Positions 56,091-64,000 of a stretch of DNA of 64,000 nucleotides are shown one piece after another; the stretch's first letter is position 1; every line of letters starts with the position of its first letter. A program made the translations under genes and the position numbers. Origin of the DNA: CAVVSQ01 sp963848825 (GTDB taxonomy: Bacteria; Planctomycetota; Planctomycetia; Gemmatales; Gemmataceae); NCBI GenBank assembly GCA_963848825.1, contig CAWKFA010000009.1, positions 248,001-312,000 of the forward strand. The letters run 5' to 3'. Under the pieces are notes generated by a model. It saw only the letters and a list, made by a program, of their open reading frames with translations, did not search any database and had not been told where the DNA came from.

Positions 56091-57167
56091 ATGACGTTAT
56101 TCGCCGCTATCGCTGACCGCATTGCGAACTTCGGACCATTTCTTGATGAGAATTGGCCCGTGCTATTGCCGGTTGCTCTTGGCTTTGTGGGCGTCTACTG
56201 GCTATTGCCGCGGGCGCGTGCTTCAAAACCAATATTGGGCGCCTTGTGCGCGGCGCTGGCGGTGCTCCTGGGCGGCTGGTATGCCGTCGACATTGAAGGG
56301 GCGCTGCCGGAAAAAATCCTCTTCTATATCTTCGCGGGAATCGCCGTCACCGGAGGCATCCTGCTCATCGCGCAGAAAAACCCGGTCCATGCCGCCTTAT
56401 CGTTCGCGCTGGTGGTGCTCAGCACGTGCGGCTTATTTCTGTTGCAGGCAGCGCCGTTTCTCATGGCGGCGACCATTATTATCTATGCAGGGGCCATTGT
56501 GGTGACGTTCCTCTTTGTCATCATGCTGGCTCAGCAAGCGGGCGTGGCCGACGCCGACCAGCGTTCCCGTGAGCCCTTTCTCGCCAGCCTGGCGGGGTTT
56601 CTTTTGATCGGGTCGCTCTTTTGTGTGTTGCATAAAAACTACAACACCGCGGAGCTCGATGGCCTTCTCGAGCAGCTTCGCCAGCTAGCCGAGGTCAAAA
56701 CGGCCGACGATGTGATTGCCATCATGGGCGATCCGAGCAAACGACCGCGCGAGCAGTTGACCCATCCGCTTGTCGATAATCTGGGTCAATACTTTCCCGG
56801 CGAACCGGTAGCCAACCTGGAAACTGCCTGGCAGCAGATACGTCAACCGCAAAACGTGCTAAACCTACGCGCCTATGCGACACGGTTACTGACCGTCGCT
56901 CCCCGGCGGAGGCTGACGCAGGGCAGCCTGACGCCCGCGGAGGGCTTGCCGCTGTCTAAGTTGAGCGGTCCGCCGCCAAATACGGAACTTACGCCTACCC
57001 CTCTGGGCAGGTTACCCGAAAGACTGCCTTCCCAAAATGTCGCCGGCATTGGCGTCTCCCTGTTCACGGATTACCTGGTGCCCGTCGAGCTAGCGGCCAT
57101 GCTACTCCTGGTGGCCACCATCGGCGCCATCGCCATCGCCGGGCGCCGCACGGAGGGCCTGCGATGA
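56091..57167 (+). CDS. nuoJ: NADH-quinone oxidoreductase subunit J with N-terminal helices and soluble insertion
   Basis: A 358-residue protein, about twice the usual length. Two extra helices lie at residues about 22-40 and 45-65. The NuoJ core then begins (I-L-F-Y-I-F-A-G-I-A-V-T-G-G, N-P-V-H-A-A-L-S-F, I-I-I-Y-A-G-A-I-V-V-T-F-L-F-V). After the fourth core helix, about 130 soluble residues (about 186-318, Pro-rich towards the end) precede the last helix (L-F-T-D-Y-L-V-P-V-E-L-A-A-M-L-L). The stop overlaps nuoK by four bases. Confidence 0.92.
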   Translation: MTLFAAIADRIANFGPFLDENWPVLLPVALGFVGVYWLLPRARASKPILGALCAALAVLLGGWYAVDIEGALPEKILFYIFAGIAVTGGILLIAQKNPVHAALSFALVVLSTCGLFLLQAAPFLMAATIIIYAGAIVVTFLFVIMLAQQAGVADADQRSREPFLASLAGFLLIGSLFCVLHKNYNTAELDGLLEQLRQLAEVKTADDVIAIMGDPSKRPREQLTHPLVDNLGQYFPGEPVANLETAWQQIRQPQNVLNLRAYATRLLTVAPRRRLTQGSLTPAEGLPLSKLSGPPPNTELTPTPLGRLPERLPSQNVAGIGVSLFTDYLVPVELAAMLLLVATIGAIAIAGRRTEGLR

Positions 57168-57565
57168 CTCCCGTCAACCTCGAGAATTACCTGATTGTCG
57201 GCGCTATCCTGTTCGGCCTGGGCATGATCGGTTTTCTGGCCCGGCGCAACCTGATCATCATGTTCCTGTCGGCCGAAATGATGCTTCAGGGCGTGGCGAT
57301 CAATCTCGTCGCCTTTTCAAATTACCGGGGCAACCTGGGTGGCCAGATATTGACCTTGTTCATCATCACCGTGGCCGCCTGCGAAGCCGCCATCGCGCTG
57401 GCGTTGATCTTGATGCTGTTTCGTCGTGGCAAATCGTTGGATGTCAGTCTCTGGCAAGAACTGCATGAGCCTGATCAAGAGCCGACACTGGACGAAGACC
57501 CATTGCCGCCTCCGGCCCCTCAGCAGGCCCAGCCTACTTTGCCGGCGCTGGCCTGCAGCCAGTAG
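57164..57565 (+). CDS. nuoK: NADH-quinone oxidoreductase subunit K
   Basis: A 133-residue, three-helix subunit with the membrane Glu residues used in proton transfer (M-F-L-S-A-E-M-M-L-Q-G and A-A-C-E-A-A-I-A-L-A). A Pro-rich tail of about 25 residues (P-L-P-P-P-A-P-Q-Q-A-Q-P) extends the usual C-terminus. It overlaps nuoJ by four bases. Confidence 0.96.
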   Translation: MTPVNLENYLIVGAILFGLGMIGFLARRNLIIMFLSAEMMLQGVAINLVAFSNYRGNLGGQILTLFIITVAACEAAIALALILMLFRRGKSLDVSLWQELHEPDQEPTLDEDPLPPPAPQQAQPTLPALACSQ

Positions 57566-57650
57566 GCCAATCATCCGAGGAAAAGAGCTAGAGTGGCGGG
57601 TTTGCCCCTGCTGACGGCTACACGCCGCTTATTTGCTATCGAGACCATCC

Positions 57651-59690
57651 ATGTTAGATGATCCGCGGAGTTATCTCTGGTTAATCCCTGCCTTGCCGCT
57701 GCTGGCGAGCGTGCTCATTGCCGTTTTTGGTTATGGCCTGCTGCGCGGCAAAAGCCATTATGTGTGTATCGCGGGGGCCATCGGTGCGTGCCTTTTGTCC
57801 ATCGCGACACTGGTGGCGGTGAGCAACGGTTTTCAGGGAGGTCGTAGCTACTTCACGTTTTTTCAGGCCGGTGACGTCGATGTGAATTTCTCGCTCCAGG
57901 CCGATGCCTTGACGGCCGTCATGCTGGTGACGGTAACGTTTATTGGCACGTTGATCGCGATTTATTCGGCCGGCTACATGCATCACGATCCGGCTTATCC
58001 GCGCTTTTTCGCCGAAGTGAGCCTGTTCTTGTTCGCCATGACCGGCCTGGTGCTGGCCGACAATTTCATCCTGCTCTACGTTTTCTGGGAAGGCGTGGGC
58101 GTGTGCAGCTACCTGCTCATCGGCTTTTGGTTCGCGCGGCCCGCGGCTGCGGCGGCGGTGCGCAAGGCGTTCCTGGTTACCCGCCTCGGCGATATTGGAC
58201 TGTTCCTGGGCATTCTGCTGCTCTGGTCAGGCTTCGGCCATTCGCTTGATTACAGCCACGTTTTCACGGCGGCCGCCGCGACACCCAATCCACCGTTGCT
58301 GCTGGCGGCCTGCTTGCTGCTGTTTATCGGGGCGGCCGGCAAATCAGCGCAATTTCCACTGCATGTATGGCTACCCGATGCCATGGAAGGCCCTTCCCCG
58401 GTGAGCGCACTCATTCACGCCGCCACCATGGTGACGGCCGGCGTGTATTTGGTAGCCCGCTGCACGCCTCTTTTCGGCCTGGCGCCCCAGGCACAACTGG
58501 TGGTTGCCATTATTGGTGCCGTCACGGCGCTGCTCGGAGCGGCCATCGCGGTAACGCAGACCGACCTCAAACGAGTCCTCGCCTATTCAACGGTGAGCCA
58601 GCTTGGCTTTATGTTTCTCGCGCTTGGCAGCGGCATCCACAATGGACACCTCGCTGGCGTTGCCGTCACGGCGGCGATCTTTCATCTTGTCACCCATGCC
58701 TTCTTCAAGGCCCTGCTCTTTTTGGCCGCCGGAAGCGTCATGCATGCCATGGGCGACGTCATTGACATGCGCAAGTTTAGCGGCCTGCGCAAAGTATTGC
58801 CGGTGACGCACTGGACCTTTCTTTGCGGAGCGGCCGCCCTGGCCGGCATACCCTTTCTGTCGGGCTTTTGGAGCAAGGACGAGATCTTGTCCGTGACGCA
58901 TGAAGCCGGCCACGAAGGCCACGCTATCTACACGATCTTGTTTTACAGCGGCCTTTTCACTGCTGGACTCACCGCGTTTTACACCTTTCGCGCCTACTTC
59001 AAAACATTCTGGGGCGCCGAAAAAATTCCGGCGGAAGCCTACCAGCATCATGGCCATGACGCGGGACATCATCAGGGCGAACATGATCATGGCGAACAGG
59101 GCCACGCACCCGCCCAGCCGGCACCCGCTGCGCCGCGTCCAACGTCGCTCGAATCGCCAGCCATCATGACCTGGCCTTTGCGGATCCTGGCAGTCGGTGC
59201 GTTGCTGGTGGGGTTATTGCTCGGGCCGACTGGACTTATCGGCGATTTTCTCGATGCCCACTGGATGCAAAGAAAGTTTCCGGCGCTGTTGCCCGAAGCA
59301 CCCGAGCATCACCACAACTATTTGTTGATGGCGCTGAGCAGCCTCGTTGCCCTGGGCGGCGTCGCCCTCGCTTATCTGTTTTATGTCAAGAAGCCGCTGA
59401 TTCCTCTGGGGCTGGCGTTCAAAATGAGAGGCCTTTACGAGCTCTCGCGCAATAAGTTTTACATCGACGAGCTTTACGTGGCGTTCCTGGTGAAGCCCAT
59501 CGAGGGGCTGGCCTGGTTGATGCGCCTCCTCGATCAGTATCTCATCGATGGACTGGTGGACCTGATTGCCCAGGTGCCGGCTCTGGTGGCTTACCTTTTC
59601 CGCCCCATGCAAAACGGGCTCGTGCAATTCTACGCGCTCCTGATGGCGCTCGGCTTGGGAGGGTTTTTGCTGGCGGTGTTGTTGCGTTAG
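57651..59690 (+). CDS. nuoL: NADH-quinone oxidoreductase subunit L with His-rich loop
   Basis: A 679-residue antiporter-like pump subunit. Seen: [47 protein letters not shown] (pump Glu/Lys and H-A-A-T), [10 protein letters not shown] and the long lateral helix near the C-terminus. At about residues 463-485 is a histidine-rich loop with eight His in 22 residues, between two helices, where other NuoL proteins have a shorter polar loop. Confidence 0.96.
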   Translation: [679 protein letters not shown]

Positions 59691-59752
59691 GTTGCCGTAT
59701 CCTCATTTAGAGCCTAGCGGCTTAAGTTGACAAACGAAAAGGGCCCGAGTAA

Positions 59753-61441
59753 ATGGATTCGAATCGGCTAATGTTGCTGGCGATGTTGGTGGTACCTGCC
59801 ATCATGGCTGCCGTGGTGGCACTCCTGGGCACGCGCTGCCGCGCGGTGATTCGTTGGCTCTGCCTTGGCACCGCCCTCTTCAACGTGGTGCTGGTTGCGG
59901 CCCTCGTGGCGAACTATGCGAGCATTCGCAAGAACACGCCCGCCGATGCCAACACGCACAGTCAGGTCGCCACTTTTCAGCCCGAGATCGTCCCGGGCGC
60001 CGATCCCGCCAACCGGCATAAGACCACCTGGAAGCTACTGGATTTCGGCAAGGCTGGGGCCGTGCAATTCTATCTCGGCGTTGACGGCATCAATCTTTGG
60101 TTGATCGTTCTCACGGCCGTGCTCATGGTTCCTTCGGTCCTGGTTTCGTGGAACGCCATCCAGGAGCGCGCGAACGAATATTACGCGTGGCTGCTCTTGC
60201 TGGGAACCGGCATGATGGGCGTGTTCCTGTCGTTCGACGTGATTTTGTTTTACATTTTCTTCGAGTTGACGCTGGTGCCGCTGTTTTTCTTGATTGGCAT
60301 TTGGGGTGGGCCTGAGCGCCGGCACGCGGCTCGTAAGTTTTTCATCTATACGTTGAGCGGCAGCGTCGTCTTCTTCCTGGCGCTGTTGGCCGTGGTGGTA
60401 GTTTGCTATCAGCATCCTCTTGGTGGGCCAAAGGTACTCACCTTCGCCATCCCTGACCTGGTGGCGATTGTGAACGGCAATCTGGCCACGAGCCCCGATC
60501 ATGCCTTTTGGCAAACATTTCAGTTCTGGACCTTCCTGGCAATGTTCGCCGGGTTCGCGATCAAGGTGCCGCTCTTTCCGATGCATACGTGGCTGCCACT
60601 TGCCCACGTCGAGGCCCCAACCGCCGGGAGCGTATTGTTGGCGGGTGTCTTGCTGAAGATGGGGACGTACGGGTTCCTCCGCCTGGCCTTGCCCCTGGCG
60701 CCGGACGCCTGCCTCACGATTGGCCTGCCTCTTGTGGGCACCTTGGCGGTCGTGGGCATCATCTATGGAGCATTATGTGCGCTGGCACAGGATGACATCA
60801 AAAAACTGGTCGCCTACAGTTCGGTGAGCCATCTCGGCTTTTGCATGCTCGGCATGTTTGCCCTCAACGCCGCCGGCTTGACGGGCAGCCTTCTCCAAAT
60901 GATTAACCATGGGCTATCGACGGGCGGCCTTTTTCTCATCGTGGGCATGCTCTACGAGCGTTACCATACTCGCAAAATCGACGATTATGGGGGCATGGGC
61001 GCCAAGCTTAAATGGCTCACGTTCTGCATGGTGTTCATGAGCCTCTCCAGCGTGGGGCTGCCAGGCCTCAATGGTTTCGTGGGCGAGGCGCTGGTTTTCT
61101 TCGGAATGTTTGACGTGCGCCCCGCCTTGGCCATCGTCGGGACGGCCGGCATTTTGCTGGGAGCCTGGTATTTATTGACCTTGCTGCGCAAAGTGTTTTT
61201 CGGCCCGCTCCATGAACCGGATCACGAGGGGCATGGCGTTGTCCATGATCTTGATTGGCGTGAAGTGGCCACGCTCGCGCCGATCATGCTGCTTTGTGTA
61301 TTGCTGGGCCTTTATCCGCAACTGGTCATCGACGTGGCCAAACCGGACCTCGATATTGTCGCCGCCATTGTTAAAAAACGCCAGGACGTTGCCAGCGCAA
61401 ACCTGACTTTGATAGGCCCATCCCAAGTGGCGGAAAAATAG
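59753..61441 (+). CDS. nuoM: NADH-quinone oxidoreductase subunit M
   Basis: A 562-residue antiporter-like subunit with F-Y-I-F-F-E-L-T-L-V-P-L-F (pump Glu), K-V-P-L-F-P-M-H-T-W-L-P-L-A-H-V-E-A-P-T-A-G-S-V, and D-I-K-K-L-V-A-Y-S-S-V-S-H-L-G. The region before it (59691-59752) has no feature. It ends two bases before nuoN. Confidence 0.96.
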   Translation: MDSNRLMLLAMLVVPAIMAAVVALLGTRCRAVIRWLCLGTALFNVVLVAALVANYASIRKNTPADANTHSQVATFQPEIVPGADPANRHKTTWKLLDFGKAGAVQFYLGVDGINLWLIVLTAVLMVPSVLVSWNAIQERANEYYAWLLLLGTGMMGVFLSFDVILFYIFFELTLVPLFFLIGIWGGPERRHAARKFFIYTLSGSVVFFLALLAVVVVCYQHPLGGPKVLTFAIPDLVAIVNGNLATSPDHAFWQTFQFWTFLAMFAGFAIKVPLFPMHTWLPLAHVEAPTAGSVLLAGVLLKMGTYGFLRLALPLAPDACLTIGLPLVGTLAVVGIIYGALCALAQDDIKKLVAYSSVSHLGFCMLGMFALNAAGLTGSLLQMINHGLSTGGLFLIVGMLYERYHTRKIDDYGGMGAKLKWLTFCMVFMSLSSVGLPGLNGFVGEALVFFGMFDVRPALAIVGTAGILLGAWYLLTLLRKVFFGPLHEPDHEGHGVVHDLDWREVATLAPIMLLCVLLGLYPQLVIDVAKPDLDIVAAIVKKRQDVASANLTLIGPSQVAEK

Positions 61442-61442
61442 C

Positions 61443-62986
61443 ATGAATGGACATAGTGAGGCCCTGGCCGGCGTATTTGCCTATCTTTATCCAGAAATGA
61501 TTCTGGCTGCGACGGCGTGCGTGTTGTTCCTGGGCGGAACGGTTAAAGCTTGCAGGCACCTGTGGGCTTCTGTCGCGCTCGCCGGCCTGGTGGTGGCACT
61601 TCTGGCCCTCGTGCTCACGCCAACCCCGCTTCAATCCCGCGAGGTCATTTTTGGCAATCCCGTCATCTTCGACGCACTCGGCAATCTGGTGCGCGCCATC
61701 GCGATCGCGGGCGGCATCGTGCTGATCTTGTTCGCCTGGAACGAGCTTTCCGACCGGCAGGCCGCCGACCATCATGCCTGTCTGCTAGTCATCATTGCCG
61801 GCGTCGGTATGACCGCCCTGGCCAACGATTTGGTCACCCTCTTTTTGGCACTCGAGCTTATCAGCATCCCAACCTATATCCTGCTTTATCTGCCGCGGCA
61901 TGACCAGGCTTCCCAGGAGGCCGCCCTGAAATATTTTCTGCTCAGCATTTTCTCATCCGGCCTTTTGCTGTTTGGCTTCAGCTACTTGTATGGCCTGGCG
62001 GGCACGACCAATATCCCCGCACTCCTGCACACGCTCAATCAGACGGGACCTCGCGACATGCCGGTGATCGCGCAGGTCGCTCTCATCATGGTGGTGGCCG
62101 GCCTGAGTTTTCGCATCACGGCGGTGCCATTTCACTTCTATGCTCCCGATGTTTATCAGGGTGCGCCCACGATCGGTGCCGCCATCCTCGCCTTCGTGCC
62201 CAAAGTGGCGGGTTTCGTGGCGCTCATCAGGGTGTTGGGTTTCGTGCTCCCCCCCGGTATTGCCGCGCGCGGCGACCTCGTCGGCATGGGGCTAAGTGAT
62301 CAGGTTCCCATTGTCTTCTGGTTTCTCGCGGCCATTACCATGTTCCTGGGCAATATCATGGCCTTGCTGCAGGATAATATTAAAAGGCTGCTGGCCTATT
62401 CGAGCGTGGCCCATGCCGGCTATATGCTGGTGGCGCTGGCATCCGCGCCTACCTGGGCGAACGGGACACCGGCACCGATGGCGTGGCCGGCTTGCTCTAC
62501 TATCTGGTGGCTTACGGCGTGATGACCGTGGGCGCCTTCGCCGTTATCAGCTACTTGAGCACGCCCGAACGTCCTCTGGAGAGTGTCGATGACCTCGCCG
62601 GGCTAAGCAAAACGCACCCGGGAATCGCGCTCCTCATGGCCATCTTTTTGTTCAGCCTGATCGGTGTCCCACTGACGGCAGGCTTTACCGGCAAATTCCT
62701 GGTATTCTTCGGCGCCCTGTCTGTTCCCAATGATTCGGGCTATCTCTTCACCATCCTGGCCGTTCTCGGCGTGATCAACGCCGCCATTGGCGGCTGGTAT
62801 TACCTTCGCCTGGTTGCCATCATGTACCTCCGCGCAACGGTGAAGCCACTGCAAGTCGCCACGAACATTCCAGGCCTGGCCGCGCTGGCACTTTGCGTGC
62901 TATTGACGGTTGGTTTGAGTATTCCGCCAGCGGCCAACTGGCTGCTGGAGGCCACCCGCGCAGCGGCTGGAAGATCAGCCGAATAA
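61443..62986 (+). CDS. nuoN: NADH-quinone oxidoreductase subunit N, one frame break
   Basis: The third antiporter-like subunit: L-A-L-E-L-I-S-I-P-T-Y-I-L (pump Glu), P-F-H-F-Y-A-P-D-V-Y-Q-G-A-P-T, D-N-I-K-R-L-L-A-Y-S-S-V-A-H-A-G-Y-M. One missing base at the GCGC at 62445-62448 breaks the frame; restoring it joins to Y-L-G-E-R-D and G-V-A-G-L-L-Y-Y-L-V-A-Y and gives 514 residues, the expected length. It closes the nuo operon. Downstream AACGGC/GCCGTT near 63024-63041 forms a small hairpin without a T-run. Confidence 0.93.
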
Positions 62987-63100
62987 TTGTTTTGAAGCTA
63001 CGCGTGACAATTGCTCTTGTCGGAACGGCGTGTTAGCCGTTAAGTTAGCCCGCGCGGCGAGCGTCCACCGGCGCAAAGGCCTGCCGCGGAGGTGACAGGG

Positions 63101-64000
63101 ATGTCCGAGAGTTCCATTTCGTCTGAACGCCTGAGCTGGCGGGATTACACCCTGCTCAGCCTGTTTTGCCTGATCCTGTTTAGTTTCCCCCTTTTCAATA
63201 ATCGCGTCCTGACCACGCACGAAACGGTGCATTGCCAAAACGTGCGTGAAATGATGCAAGGCGGCGACTGGATCATCCCCCATTATGGCGGGCGGGTCTG
63301 GATGGAGAGACCGCCGTTGCCATTCTGGATCACGGCCGCCTTCGTCAAGGTTTTCGGCGATAATCCCGTGGCCTTCCGCCTCGCGCCCCTCGTCATGGGC
63401 TGGTGGTGCGTAGTCTTGACGGCATGGATGGCATCGGTCTGGTATGGTCGGACCCTGGGCCTGGCCAGCGGTCTCATTCTGGCGACGATGCGTGAATTCA
63501 CGCACTACAGCACCGGCCCCGAAGCCGACATGTTCTTGTGCGCCATCGTGACCAGCACCCTGGCACTCTTCGTCTTTCTGGAGTTCCATGCCCCTCTTGG
63601 CAAGGAGGAAGGCGTTGGCTTGTTCGGCCGTCGTCCCTGGGTGATGCTGGCCTTCTTCATGGTCTGCGGTCTCACCAATCTTGCCAAGGGTTTATTTTTT
63701 GGCACCATTTTCGTCGGCTTACCGATCACTGTCTATTTGCTCTGGAATGCGCGCTGGCGTGGACTGAGGCGTTACGTGTGGCTCCCCGGTTGGCTGGCAT
63801 ACTTTCTGGTCAGTTCTCTTTGGGCGGTCGCCGCTTACTGGCAATATCCAGGCGTGATTGATTTTTGGAAAAACGACTACGGCAGTCGCGTGAATCAGGG
63901 CTACATGGCGGAGCCCTTTTGGTATTACTTCGCGCAGTGGCCGTGGGTTGTTTTCCCCTGGCCGGTGTTGGTCGTCCTGGGCTTCTGGCAAACCAAATCC
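63101..64000 (+). CDS. ArnT/PMT-type glycosyltransferase family 39 protein (5' part only)
   Basis: The first 300 residues are visible; the gene runs past the window end. GGAGGT lies seven bases before the ATG. After the first helix comes the family's acidic loop motif T-T-H-E-T-V-H-C-Q-N-V-R-E-M-M and G-D-W-I-I-P-H-Y-G-G, followed by M-E-R-P-P-L-P-F-W. These match the loop that binds lipid-linked sugar in ArnT-like enzymes, which glycosylate lipids or proteins outside the membrane. Several further helices follow. It is not part of the nuo operon functionally. Confidence 0.88.
   Translation, partial: MSESSISSERLSWRDYTLLSLFCLILFSFPLFNNRVLTTHETVHCQNVREMMQGGDWIIPHYGGRVWMERPPLPFWITAAFVKVFGDNPVAFRLAPLVMGWWCVVLTAWMASVWYGRTLGLASGLILATMREFTHYSTGPEADMFLCAIVTSTLALFVFLEFHAPLGKEEGVGLFGRRPWVMLAFFMVCGLTNLAKGLFFGTIFVGLPITVYLLWNARWRGLRRYVWLPGWLAYFLVSSLWAVAAYWQYPGVIDFWKNDYGSRVNQGYMAEPFWYYFAQWPWVVFPWPVLVVLGFWQTKS

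Noticed and set aside
9587..62986. Programmed ribosomal frameshifting as the cause of the frame breaks
   Set aside because: Shifts are needed in both directions, no slippery heptamer or common downstream structure is seen, and the shared feature is a GCGC DNA motif, which fits a sequencing cause better.
1..64000. tRNA, rRNA or CRISPR arrays
   Set aside because: I scanned for T-loop-like GGTTCRA motifs in non-coding parts, rRNA-like stretches and evenly spaced direct repeats and found none I could support. A tRNA search program would be decisive.

Overview
This window comes from a GC-rich bacterial chromosome, most likely a planctomycete (Planctomycetota, probably Gemmatales-like). The indicators are a DUF1559 pseudopilin-like protein, an ECF sigma factor with a long membrane and carboxypeptidase-regulatory-like tail, zinc-ribbon/DUF1559-like proteins, a methanopterin formyltransferase, very large PQQ-propeller proteins, and many Tat-signal proteins of unknown function. 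I saw no rRNA, tRNA, CRISPR array or complete insertion sequence.

Layout. 1-4217 (minus): DUF58 protein (cut by the window edge), a 1206-residue PQQ-propeller protein and a small membrane protein. 4418-13447 (plus): an aerobic respiration locus with a di-heme cytochrome c lipoprotein, CoxB, CoxA, CtaA, CtaB, CoxC, a subunit IV-like protein, a Sco-DUF420 fusion, and a 92-codon membrane protein whose frame is interrupted by a UGA where the second Cys of a CxxC would be expected. 13567-15116: 5-formyl-THF cyclo-ligase overlapping formylmethanofuran:H4MPT formyltransferase. 15379-29652: mixed genes (Tat protein, GrpE-like, RNase H-like, HIT, DUF1559, ECF sigma, a duplicated glycosyltransferase-like/DUF1583-like block with a pseudogene, and a Tat-signal TPP enzyme). 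29931-33755: a PaoABC-like molybdenum hydroxylase. 33827-45469: hemerythrin-like protein, kinase-like protein, PNP, an AT-richer island of orphan genes and debris, an HpcH/HpaI aldolase, GpsA, a DUF1802 protein, and the rny-ymdB pair. 45611-46570: rplM-rpsI. 46761-62986: a complete nuoA-N respiratory complex I operon with an unrelated zinc-ribbon membrane protein between nuoF and nuoG. 63101-64000: the start of an ArnT/PMT-type glycosyltransferase.

The two respiratory loci fit together: Nuo feeds electrons in from NADH, and the cytochrome c/Cox locus carries the terminal oxidase with its heme A (CtaA, CtaB) and copper (Sco, DUF420) assembly factors. Several subunits have lineage-specific insertions (CoxC, NuoE, NuoJ, NuoL, S9).

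A strong technical signal runs through the window. Eighteen single-base frame breaks interrupt conserved genes, including nuoB, nuoF, nuoG, nuoN, ctaB and gpsA. About fourteen of them lie on or beside a GCGC tetranucleotide. I read these as systematic assembly/base-calling errors at one motif, possibly a methylated one, and I annotate the genes across the breaks as functional. The in-frame UGA at 13256 is a substitution-type event away from GCGC and is followed by a SECIS-like hairpin, so it deserves separate attention as a selenocysteine candidate.
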